In this document: positions 47,027 to 55,639 of the stretch, in pieces
Layout: each line of letters opens with the position of its first letter
How positions within the stretch are numbered: the first letter of the stretch is position 1
Source: Solobacterium sp.
GTDB lineage: Bacteria; Bacillota_I; Bacilli_A; Erysipelotrichales; Erysipelotrichaceae
DNA length: 64,000 nucleotides
Assembly (NCBI GenBank): GCA_024693325.1
Contig: JAILLA010000014.1
Span: 37,325-101,324 of the forward strand
Reading direction: 5' to 3'
Notes under the pieces: model-generated
Told to the model about the DNA's origin: nothing
Seen by the model: the letters and a program-made list of their open reading frames with translations, nothing else
Database searches by the model: none
Position numbers and translations under genes: made by a program

Positions 47027-47404
47027 ATGGATGCGAGAAAAACAAAACACTATTATGAAGTAACAGCCGGCGACTATGTATGTACCTGTGATTACTGCCG
47101 GAACTATGTCAAAGAGATCAGCCATTCATATCCTGCGCTGGCGGAGTATCTGGAGACTATGGGGGCCGACATTGAAAAGCCGTTTGAAACAATGCCGCTG
47201 GAACCGGATGAAACCGGACATATTACTTATATCGGATCTCAGTATGTGGTCCTGGGAAGCCCATCCGGGTTCGAGGAAACCGATATCTCCGGAGTTCATA
47301 TTGGTATAGCGGATTCCCATCCGATGACAGATCTGCAGGAAGAACACTTTGTGCTGGAAGTGTCAGAGGTCGATCTGAAATGGACGATCCGGCAGGATAC
47401 TTAA
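47027..47404 (+). CDS. Small conserved-looking protein with Cys cluster, function unknown
   Basis: The 125-residue protein starts MDARKTKHYYEVTAGDYVC and has a Cys cluster (VCTCDYCRNY, residues 18-27) that could bind a metal, with no histidine set strong enough to name a zinc finger. AGGAGA lies 7 bases before the ATG. No signal peptide. It has the look of a cytoplasmic protein unrelated to its giant neighbour. No family assigned. Confidence 0.7.
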   Translation: MDARKTKHYYEVTAGDYVCTCDYCRNYVKEISHSYPALAEYLETMGADIEKPFETMPLEPDETGHITYIGSQYVVLGSPSGFEETDISGVHIGIADSHPMTDLQEEHFVLEVSEVDLKWTIRQDT

Positions 47405-47454
47405 AAGACAGTGCATCATAATCTGAAAATCGCTGCCGGAAAAAAGAGATTGTT

Positions 47455-47556
47455 ATGTGTGCTGAAGAAAAACTGAAGAAACTTGAAGAAACCACTGTAG
47501 AAGAGACAGAAAATGCTTATGAAATAACTCTGCTGTTCCCCCAACAGCAGTTATAA
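47455..47556 (+). CDS. Possible 33-residue small protein
   Basis: An open frame, ATG to TAA, encoding a charged peptide (MCAEEKLKKLEETTVEETEN then AYEITLLFPQQQL). No convincing ribosome-binding site. Its 3' end contains a perfect hairpin CTGCTGTT-CCCCC-AACAGCAG (47529-47549), so the stretch may function as RNA rather than protein. Low confidence. Confidence 0.25.
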   Translation: MCAEEKLKKLEETTVEETENAYEITLLFPQQQL

Positions 47557-47563
47557 AAATGAT

Positions 47564-47608
47564 CTCCATACTGTCCATGCGGGCAGCAGGAAGATCGTTT
47601 TTTTTGAA
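47564..47608 (+). terminator. Terminator after the small-protein region
   Basis: GATCTCC ... CTGTCC-ATGC-GGGCAG ... GGAAGATC nested stem followed by eight T. Confidence 0.7.
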
Positions 47609-47741
47609 CTTATTCAGTAAGCCCGGCATCTTCTTTCCGGATATATCAGACCTTCTTAACCGGATGTTTGCACTATTTAGCAGACATCTTTATTTATGAG
47701 AATAGGCAGAATATACTCCGGGTAAAGATAAAAGGGAGAAT

Positions 47742-48003
47742 GTGATGACGTACCTTCTGAAACAGGTCATAAAGAAGAAAGACCCAAAAGAACCGGGGAG
47801 AGACAGCCGGAAGAAAAAGCAGTCTCAGGTCAAAGAAGAAACAAAGATCATACAGAGCAGCAATGTGTGGATCTGCGGTCAGTTTATGTCTGCCCAGGTC
47901 GAGATCAGCGGGTCAAAGATCACGGATATCCGTGATATTGGTGAAAAAGAACCGGATGAAGACTACGGGGATCTGCGGATCGTACCGGGATTCATCGATA
48001 TTC
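47742..48003 (+). pseudogene. N-terminal remnant of an amidohydrolase (N-acetylglucosamine-6-phosphate deacetylase-like)
   Basis: After an unusual Lys-rich leader (residues 1-35) the frame reads IQSSNVWICGQ...ISGSKITDIRDIGE...LRIVPGFIDI, the standard opening of NagA-type amidohydrolases, which should continue with the metal site H-x-H. Instead the sequence switches at about 48000 into EIIC DNA and the frame ends at 48038. About 290 residues of enzyme are missing, including the whole active site. AAAGGGAG precedes the ATG, so the stub may still be translated. Confidence 0.8.
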
Positions 48004-48535
48004 AATGGATATCAATGCTGCGCTCGGAGCCTGCATGATCTTTGCAACCTTCGGACAGTACGTCGTTACGCTGACTTTCACGATCATGTCCGGCCTGATG
48101 GCAAAAGCGGACAAAGCAGCTGCCGAGGCTGACCCGGACGGGATCACCAAAGTCAATCTTATTTCCTGCTGTATCCTTGGCGGCCTGTTTGCCGTCATCG
48201 CTGTCATTGCGTATGTCGGCGGTGTTGCAATGTCCGGTGTCCTCCAATCGCTCGCGGACAATGCTTCCTGGTTCATGGGTGGGCTGAGCGCTGCCGGCGG
48301 TATGATGAGCTTTGTCGGTTTCGCGATCCTGCTGAAGATCATGATCGCCAATGATATGTGGGGCTTCCTGCTGGCGGGGTTCGTCGCAGCACTTGTCATA
48401 GGCAATATTGTACCGCTGTCATCCGCGTGCTTATTGCTTGTCGCGTTTGTCGGCGTGGTTGTCGCGGTGAATGATTTCCGTGTCAGCGGGCTGAAAAAAC
48501 AGGTTGATGAAGGAGGTCTCGGAGATGGGATCTGA
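48003..48535 (+). pseudogene. Mannose-family PTS EIIC lacking its N-terminus
   Basis: The frame from 48005 encodes 176 residues with four or five membrane segments, beginning INAALGACMIFATFGQYVVT, which matches the middle of EIIC proteins of the mannose/fructose/sorbose family. About 85-90 N-terminal residues are absent, and so are the EIIA and EIIB genes that usually precede it. There is no ribosome-binding site, and the remnant is out of frame with the amidohydrolase stub. It overlaps the EIID start by 11 bases, as intact operons do. Considered non-functional, left by a deletion. Confidence 0.8.
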
Positions 48536-49397
48536 AAAAGAGCTGAAATACATCGATACAACACCGGCACCGAAGGTTTCAAGGGCATCGCTGGTGAAGA
48601 TGATCTGGCGCTCCACAATGCTCCAGGCATCGTTCAATTACGAGCGGATGCAGTCAGCAGGCTGGCTTTGGGCAATGCTGCCGGGGCTTAAGGAGATCCA
48701 TAAGAACAAAGAGGATCTTGCTTCGTCCATGACCCATAACATGGACTTTATCAACACCCATCCGTTTGCTGTGACATTTGTCATAGGTATCGTCCTCTCG
48801 ATGGAGCAGCTGAAAACAGACATACAGACGATCCGTTCTGTGCGGATCTCTGTCGCTGCTCCGCTCGGCGGGATCGGTGATGCATTGTTCTGGTATACGC
48901 TTGTCCCTATTACAGCCGGACTCTGCGCAAACATGGCGATCAACGGTTCGCTTGCCGGACCGGTCCTGTACTTCCTGATCCTGTTCGGATGTGAGATGGC
49001 CCTGCGCTATGGGCTGATGTATTCAGCATACAACCTCGGCATGAACGCAGTCTCGACAATGACGGAATATGCCCATGAATTCACCCATGCGGCATCTGTC
49101 CTCGGTGTATTCATCGTCGGTGCCCTGATCGCCAACTATGGCGGAGGAACAGAACTCGGTATGGTCATCCAGAACGGGGAAAGCCCGATCGTGATCCAGT
49201 CTTATCTGGATATGATCCTTCCATGCCTTCTGCCGCTGCTGATCACATTGCTGATGTTCTTCCTGATCAGGAAGAAGGGCTGGACACCTGTCCAGTGCAT
49301 CCTCCTGATCCTTGTCATGGGGATCATCGGTGCTATGTTCGGAATATGGAAAGGCAGTTACACACCGCTGTTCCAAGTTCCGTGGAGTGTTGGATAA
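48525..49397 (+). CDS. Mannose-family PTS EIID component
   Basis: The 290-residue protein has the EIID layout: soluble N-part with SRASLVKMIWRSTMLQASFN and YERMQSAGWLWAMLP (family hallmark), the MTHNMDFINTHP motif, and C-terminal membrane segments. EIID works only with EIIC in the membrane. Since the adjacent EIIC is truncated and EIIA/EIIB are missing, it is probably a surviving orphan. GAAGGAGG precedes the ATG at 48525. The gene itself looks intact, suggesting the deletion is recent. Confidence 0.92.
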   Translation: MGSEKELKYIDTTPAPKVSRASLVKMIWRSTMLQASFNYERMQSAGWLWAMLPGLKEIHKNKEDLASSMTHNMDFINTHPFAVTFVIGIVLSMEQLKTDIQTIRSVRISVAAPLGGIGDALFWYTLVPITAGLCANMAINGSLAGPVLYFLILFGCEMALRYGLMYSAYNLGMNAVSTMTEYAHEFTHAASVLGVFIVGALIANYGGGTELGMVIQNGESPIVIQSYLDMILPCLLPLLITLLMFFLIRKKGWTPVQCILLILVMGIIGAMFGIWKGSYTPLFQVPWSVG

Positions 49398-49470
49398 AAA
49401 GCTATAGTGAATTCCGTACAGTGATGACAGCTGAGTGACAGAATTCTTTATATACCCTTTCTGTCGTACC

Positions 49471-49528
49471 GGGAAAAGGTTGTGAGGAGCCTTTGAACAA
49501 GGCTTTCTCATAGCCTTTTCCCTTTTTT
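49471..49528 (+). terminator. Strong terminator after the EIID gene
   Basis: Outer stem GGGAAAAGG (49471-49479) / CCTTTTCCC (49514-49522), inner AGCCTT/AAGGCT hairpin, then six T. Confidence 0.88.
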
Positions 49529-49823
49529 GGCTGCAGCTCAGAGCATTCACTGACATGACAGTAAAGTGTCTTGCCCTGATAACAGCAGCGGCAGTTCGCA
49601 GATCGTCAGTCATCAGTTTCTTTGTTTTTGTGAATTTGTTTGTCCGGGCTGAGTCTGAAAAACATCGCAACGGCATCTTATAAAACAGCAGAAGCATCAA
49701 TATGAGCTTCCTCCGGTCACAGCACGAACAGACAGTAAAAGAAAGAACGGTTATAGTGTTACAATTCCACTGATTTTGTATGAATATGAAAATGCTCCTC
49801 TGATTTTCCCGGTCAGAGTACGA
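49529..49823. other. Gene-free region upstream of the first cell-wall-repeat protein
   Basis: No supported gene. It ends in a weak promoter for the next gene: -10 TATACT at 49824-49829 without a convincing -35. Nothing else recognised. Confidence 0.5.
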
Positions 49824-49896
49824 TATACTTTAAGTAATTAATTACCAACATTTATCATAGATCAGGTATCATGCACAGGCACTGAGGGAGGCTTAT

Positions 49897-52800
49897 ATGA
49901 ACAAGCTATTAAAACAGTTGCTGGCAGTACTGCTGGCGCTGCAGACATCACTGTCCGGGATTTCAACAACTGCTCATGCTGAAGAAGATGACAGCAGTAT
50001 TCCCCCGTATGACACGACAGAACAGATCGAGGAAGAAGATGAGGAAACCGCTCTGCTCACGGAAGAGGAAGATGCGGAAGAAAGCATCGTTGTTCTTGAG
50101 CAGGAAGAAGAAACCGGAGAAGAGGTCATTGAAGAAGAACTGCCGGCAGCGGAAACCCCGGAAGTTCCCGAAGTGACGGAAATACCGGAAGAGACGGAAA
50201 TTCCGGAAGTCACAGAACCCGGAGAAACTGAAGAACCGGAGGTCACGGAAGAACCTGCGGAAACAGAGTCTCCCGAAGTGACAGTACCGGAGGAGACCGA
50301 GGAACCTGCAGAAGAAGAACCGGAAGAACTGCTGGAATTTGATGAGAGTGAACCTCTGCAGCTGAATATTACACCGAAAGATTATACAGGCAGTGTTCCT
50401 ATTCAGAACGCGGAGTATAACTCATATCTTGATGACGGTCACTATACCATTCGCTATACGAACAACTCCGGTTTGACGGCATATATCGTGGCGATCAAGG
50501 ATGATGCCATCTGGTTCCTTGACCGTGAAGAAAGTACCTCCGGTACATTCTCAAAGGATGTGAAATTCGATCTTCCCGCAGGACAGTATGAGATGCATAC
50601 GGGATTTTTCCTGTTTGGTGATTTCTACATCTCAGGCGATTTCTATAAAGTGGTCGTTCTGCCTGCACCGCAAGTTATAGAAACAGGAGACTTCCATGGC
50701 TTCTCAGCCGGAAAGTATGCATATATCGATCTTTACGCATACGCGATCCTGGGCGGAAACTATGATCTGAATGCTGGATTGGATTATGACTATATCCTCC
50801 TGAATATCTCGAAGGATGAACCGCTCTATGAAGCCAATACGCTGAATTTCCTGAAGTATAACCAGAAAGACGGCAGATTCAGAATTGAACTGGGCAACCC
50901 GAATTCCTACGGCGGTCAGGGATATTATGACGAATATCCTTACGGAAGCTTTGATCTCCGGTTTGTCGCAAGAGGAAGCGGTACGGTAAAGAACGGATAT
51001 ATCTTTGCGAGCAGCAGCTCCACCCATGTTGATATCATGCAGGATATCAAGCCGACAGTACTCTATTCTGACGACGATCTCCAATACGGAGCCCTTTACT
51101 ATAAAGGACAGACAGCCCATATCAACTGGTGGTTCGGGGATGATTATGACAGTGATGTTCCGGATCAGCCGGATAACCGCTTTGACGGTATTGACCGCAG
51201 GGTCACGTTCAAATCCGGGAATCCCAAGATTCTGACAGTTGACGCCAACGGTACGGTAACGGTTGTCGGCCTGCCGAAAGACGGGTCAGCGGTTGCTGTG
51301 GATATTACGATCACCAGTGTTGCTGATCCGACAGTAGAGACAATCCATGTGATCAATGTTTATCCTGCTCCTGCAGGCAGTCCCAGAATGGGTGTCTTAT
51401 ATGGCGGACAGGAATATAAAACATTTAACTGGACGATAAAAAAAATGATAGAGAGCGCCCATTATGTGGATGTGGTCTACTCGCTTGAAGGACCCGGTTT
51501 ATCCGGAATGCCTGTGCGCTTTACATCCAGTGATAATCAATTGCGTATTGAAGATCCAAACACTTCTGAACAATTGACTTCATATGTTGGATACCTGAAC
51601 TCTGAAGGAAAGGTCCAGATCAAGCTCATCGGCTGGGACGGCGGTTCATTTACCCTGACAGCCACTACTCCAATGGGCAAGACTGCGACCGTTACCGTAA
51701 ATGTTGACGGACTTAGTCATTCACTTGCCGGTGCATCGTCAAAGGACAGCCAATACTTTGTAAACGGAAAGGCTGTCTCCGGATGGATAAAATATGACTC
51801 AAATACGGGTAAATATATTTTCGGCAAGGATGTATTCAAAGGAGTAATAGAACCCAGTCATCAGTTTATCTGGTATGCTGATCCTTCAACGAAAAAAGTC
51901 GTTACCGGAGATGCCGAAAACAATCTGCCGGATACAGTGAAGAAGATCGACGGTAAGCTTTATGCATTCGGTGCAGGAGACGGCCTGATTCTTTACGATG
52001 CAGGCGGAGAAGCCGGCGAAGGCTGGATAACCATTGACAGTGAACAAATCGGCGATTCCTATGATCTGTATGTGTCCAAGACCGGTGAAATACAAACAGG
52101 ATGGGTAAATACATCATCCGGCTGGATATACTTTAACAAGGACTACGGATATCATGAATCGAGTACATTCGTTCCCGCACGCAGCGGTAAAGGAATGACC
52201 TATGTAGATGAATACGGACAAGTCATTTACGGTATCCTGGTCGTACCGGGCAAGCCTACACAGCGTTTGGACGAAGGCGACGGTCTGTACAGGATCATCA
52301 GTCTACACGATTGGTTCTGGGTCAAAGACGGAGCCTTTTATACCGGCTGGCTGTACCTCCACGAGGATAAGAATCATAATCTCTACTGGGACTCCAATAA
52401 TAAGAATGTTCTGGAAAAGATGTATTTTGATCCGAATGATCACGGCGCGATGCAAAAAGGAACCTTTACCGTAAACGGTAAATCTTACTTTACGGATATA
52501 TCCATGTATCCTGAATTCTGTGCGGACAGCTATGATTACTATGAAACGGTACAGACGATCAATAATCTGTATTACGGAATGAAGTATCCGGAAAAGTACG
52601 CATTGTTTGACGGCAGAGTCATCGATGCTGACGGTGCTGTTGTCTCAAACAAACTGGTGAAGATCGCTGTTGAGATGACAGGTGTATTTTATACAAAGTA
52701 CGTTTATGCGGATACAGACGGATATCCTGTTAAAAATACTACGCAGAACGTGAACGGGCATAACTATCGCTTTGATTCCAACGGCTGGCTGGATATGCTG

Positions 52801-55296
52801 AATATGGATCCGACAGACTGGATATACGGTGACAAGGATAACAATAACCAGACAGTATACTGCTCGCTGAAAAATGCAGAGAAACCGGAAAATGGGTTCT
52901 ACTATTACGGTGCTGACGGTAAGAAGCTGACCAATGTAATGTTCTACGACAGCTACGGCAGAAGGACAGCGATGGTAGATGCCAAGGGAAATTTAGTGGT
53001 CAGCGGCATAGCGACAGTCAGATCGTTCCTTGGCGCAAGTGCATTGTCTTATCCACATATCGCAGATGAAAACGGCAAAATCATAAGATCCGGCAGTACG
53101 GAACTGGCACAGATCGTTACTGTTAAGGGAAAGAAGTATATTGTTGACGATCTTGGTGTTGTATTGAAGGACAGTAAAGAACCGGTTCCTGCGATCACGG
53201 AAGACGGTGAGACAGATGTCATTGTCATGGCAGACAAGAACGGTGTTCTTATCAGCAAAACGTTCAAGACACTCAGCGACAGCACACACGGTACATATAA
53301 GGTCTGGCTTAATGAAAATGGTTATGTTGCGCAAAACATATCAGGATGGCTCTACTATGATGCAAATGCCGATTATTACGCATTAAAGCAGGGCGGCAAG
53401 TCATATCTTTGCTTCGCGGGACCGGATTACCTGTTCTTTGTCATCCCGGGCAAGACAGCGATTCCCGGATTCCCCGGAGAAGTTTTCAAAACAGGATGGT
53501 TCGGAAACGGGGATTCTCCGATCTATATCAACAAAGACGGTTCCATCAAGACCGGATTTGTAAATCACGCCGGGGACACACGCTATGTGCATGCATCCGC
53601 AGTCGGTATAGTCTATGTATTATATGGCGATACTATATTAATTGGATATGATGACTACAATATATTGTTCAAGATCGGCGGAAAAATCTACTGTTTCGAT
53701 CCGCTCGGCAGGATGGTCACCGGTTGGGTACACTTTGAACGGGCAGTTATCACTGATCCGGACAATTATCTGTTTATGGGGCGGCAGTCAGGTACACAAG
53801 TGTATGATGCATGCATGTACTTTGATCCGAAGACCGGAGCTGCAGCAACCGGTAAGAAAAAAGTACCTACTCCTGCACTGTACAATGGTGATATTTCCCT
53901 CGGTGAAGAAGATATATTCAACAACAATGCAAAGCGGATCAATACCACGGCTGTACAGAACACTCTGAACTTCGATTCCAATGGTGTACTGATCCGTGGA
54001 AAAAATACAAAAGTCGGCGATAAGCTGACGGAAGTCGGTGCGGACGGCGTGGTAGCTGCCGGTAAGGATCACTGGGCTGATGCCAGCAAGGAAATGTACA
54101 TCCTCAAGAACGGTACCGTGGCATCCGGCAGAATGAAGATCGACGGAGTCTATTACTACTTCGATCCAGTGACAGGATACAAAGTCGCTAACGCACTGCG
54201 CAAGACCGGCAGTAAATGGTATTACTACAACGAATTCGGTAAACAGGCTACCCCGGTCATGGGAAAGAACTATGAAGTAACTCTTCCGAAATACATGCAG
54301 GATGAGTGGGGAGATAAAGCCTGGGTCTATCTGGGCAGTGTATATGATAAACGCCTGACTGCTGTCTGGAACAAGGACGGTTCCCTGGCGAAGATCGTTT
54401 ACCATGAAACAAACAAACCGGCAGCCGGTGAATGCATCAGCTTCGGTCTGTGGGATACAGATGACGATGACATTTCCAGACATTATATCATCGCCGGTCT
54501 GAACGGATATGTCCTCGACAGCAAGGGTCTGCCGATGACCGGAGTCGTCTCCGGATTCAAATATAAGGCTGACACCAGAAGTGATACCTATTCTTACACG
54601 ATCGGTAAAGACGGCTCTAAAGTCTACACAGGCTACGGTCTCTCGCTGGTCAAGACCGATAAGAAGTACTATGTCATGTATCTGGGAGTTCTGTATACAG
54701 GTCAGGATCAGATCGTTCCGATCGATAACTGGTCAGCACTTCCTGAGTCCGAACGAAAGTCTTTGGATGAACTGGCAAAGAATGCCAGCGTCATTGGCAG
54801 CAGACTCTATGTCATGCTGAACAAGGATGGCAGTGTTGCAGTAAATACAACGAAATTCTGCAGCGCGCATATCACAGACAGTATATTTGGCAGCGATGTT
54901 GCAGGTATGTTTACCTCCAACAAGCAGGGGGTGATCCTTGATCTGATCAATACATTCTATCGTGTAGGGAAGAATACCTATGTGAGCGGAGCGGCAGAAG
55001 GAGACTTCACCGGGACATGGGAAGCCGAAATTCCGATCATAAAAATAACAGGAGCCGAAGAAATGAAAACTGTATATGCAGTTTTGAAAGGAAACGGGAA
55101 TAAAGTCCTTGGATTCTATGATGCGGATACAAATAAAGGCTTGACCGGTGCATATGTGCTTCCGATGAGCGCTACGTTCATAACCTGGCTGAAGAACGGC
55201 CAGCCGCAGACCGGCAATCAGAGCTTCAGCTACTACGGGATTAAGTTCAAGTTCTATGTTGATCCGAACATGATCGGAACATATCCTTTGTGGTAA
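49897..55296 (+). CDS. Giant exported cell-wall-repeat protein, paralogue A
   Basis: The 1799-residue protein has a signal peptide (1-27, cleavage at AHA-E), an acidic Glu/Pro/Thr/Val segment (28-160) built from short EVTEIPEETE-like units, a beta-rich region with one Big_2-like domain (about 425-500), and then about 1100 residues of aromatic cell-wall or glucan-binding-type repeats (GWIKYD, GWVNTSSGWIYFNKDYGY, YYYGADGKKL, KWYYYNEFGKQ). No catalytic domain was recognised. GGGAGG precedes the ATG. It is homologous end to end with the gene at 55640-61021, which faces it. Probably a non-covalently wall-attached adhesin; the ligand is unknown. Confidence 0.88.
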   Translation: MNKLLKQLLAVLLALQTSLSGISTTAHAEEDDSSIPPYDTTEQIEEEDEETALLTEEEDAEESIVVLEQEEETGEEVIEEELPAAETPEVPEVTEIPEETEIPEVTEPGETEEPEVTEEPAETESPEVTVPEETEEPAEEEPEELLEFDESEPLQLNITPKDYTGSVPIQNAEYNSYLDDGHYTIRYTNNSGLTAYIVAIKDDAIWFLDREESTSGTFSKDVKFDLPAGQYEMHTGFFLFGDFYISGDFYKVVVLPAPQVIETGDFHGFSAGKYAYIDLYAYAILGGNYDLNAGLDYDYILLNISKDEPLYEANTLNFLKYNQKDGRFRIELGNPNSYGGQGYYDEYPYGSFDLRFVARGSGTVKNGYIFASSSSTHVDIMQDIKPTVLYSDDDLQYGALYYKGQTAHINWWFGDDYDSDVPDQPDNRFDGIDRRVTFKSGNPKILTVDANGTVTVVGLPKDGSAVAVDITITSVADPTVETIHVINVYPAPAGSPRMGVLYGGQEYKTFNWTIKKMIESAHYVDVVYSLEGPGLSGMPVRFTSSDNQLRIEDPNTSEQLTSYVGYLNSEGKVQIKLIGWDGGSFTLTATTPMGKTATVTVNVDGLSHSLAGASSKDSQYFVNGKAVSGWIKYDSNTGKYIFGKDVFKGVIEPSHQFIWYADPSTKKVVTGDAENNLPDTVKKIDGKLYAFGAGDGLILYDAGGEAGEGWITIDSEQIGDSYDLYVSKTGEIQTGWVNTSSGWIYFNKDYGYHESSTFVPARSGKGMTYVDEYGQVIYGILVVPGKPTQRLDEGDGLYRIISLHDWFWVKDGAFYTGWLYLHEDKNHNLYWDSNNKNVLEKMYFDPNDHGAMQKGTFTVNGKSYFTDISMYPEFCADSYDYYETVQTINNLYYGMKYPEKYALFDGRVIDADGAVVSNKLVKIAVEMTGVFYTKYVYADTDGYPVKNTTQNVNGHNYRFDSNGWLDMLNMDPTDWIYGDKDNNNQTVYCSLKNAEKPENGFYYYGADGKKLTNVMFYDSYGRRTAMVDAKGNLVVSGIATVRSFLGASALSYPHIADENGKIIRSGSTELAQIVTVKGKKYIVDDLGVVLKDSKEPVPAITEDGETDVIVMADKNGVLISKTFKTLSDSTHGTYKVWLNENGYVAQNISGWLYYDANADYYALKQGGKSYLCFAGPDYLFFVIPGKTAIPGFPGEVFKTGWFGNGDSPIYINKDGSIKTGFVNHAGDTRYVHASAVGIVYVLYGDTILIGYDDYNILFKIGGKIYCFDPLGRMVTGWVHFERAVITDPDNYLFMGRQSGTQVYDACMYFDPKTGAAATGKKKVPTPALYNGDISLGEEDIFNNNAKRINTTAVQNTLNFDSNGVLIRGKNTKVGDKLTEVGADGVVAAGKDHWADASKEMYILKNGTVASGRMKIDGVYYYFDPVTGYKVANALRKTGSKWYYYNEFGKQATPVMGKNYEVTLPKYMQDEWGDKAWVYLGSVYDKRLTAVWNKDGSLAKIVYHETNKPAAGECISFGLWDTDDDDISRHYIIAGLNGYVLDSKGLPMTGVVSGFKYKADTRSDTYSYTIGKDGSKVYTGYGLSLVKTDKKYYVMYLGVLYTGQDQIVPIDNWSALPESERKSLDELAKNASVIGSRLYVMLNKDGSVAVNTTKFCSAHITDSIFGSDVAGMFTSNKQGVILDLINTFYRVGKNTYVSGAAEGDFTGTWEAEIPIIKITGAEEMKTVYAVLKGNGNKVLGFYDADTNKGLTGAYVLPMSATFITWLKNGQPQTGNQSFSYYGIKFKFYVDPNMIGTYPLW

Positions 55297-55341
55297 TAAG
55301 CATTGAACAAAGGCAGGATCTCTATATGAGCTGATAGCGAA

Positions 55342-55368
55342 GCATCTGCAGGAATGCAGGTGCTTTTT
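55342..55368 (+). terminator. Terminator of paralogue A
   Basis: GCATCTGCA (55342-55350) - GGAA - TGCAGGTGC (55355-55363) followed by TTTTT. Confidence 0.85.
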
Positions 55369-55639
55369 GAATGTGCAATGCATGATGTTTCCAAATTCTG
55401 TGATGGACAGGTCAAAAAATGAAAGAAGTCTGCAGAGAGAAAAACCGCGGGATCAATGAGAGCATGGCTCTGCAGACCCCACGGTCGTACTGTTTTGTTC
55501 TCCTGTCAGATCGTTTTCGCTGCCGGTATTACAGCACGGTCAGTGAATTGCATAGAACTATGTTTGGATCAGGTGTATATGCCTGTTTCTTATCCGGGTA
55601 CGTGGAAATTCCATGAGACGATTCATGGAATGACAGCAG
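55369..55639. other. Spacer between the convergent paralogues
   Basis: No supported gene. It holds two hairpins: a perfect 10-base inverted repeat GTCTGCAGAG (55428-55437) / CTCTGCAGAC (55468-55477), and a 9-base stem ATTCCATGA (55608-55616) / TCATGGAAT (55623-55631) that could end transcripts of paralogue B although its T-run is poor. Confidence 0.6.

Noticed and set aside
55608..55631. Terminator of paralogue B
   Set aside because: The stem is good, but the run of T after it on the minus strand is only a few bases; kept as a hairpin, not called a terminator.
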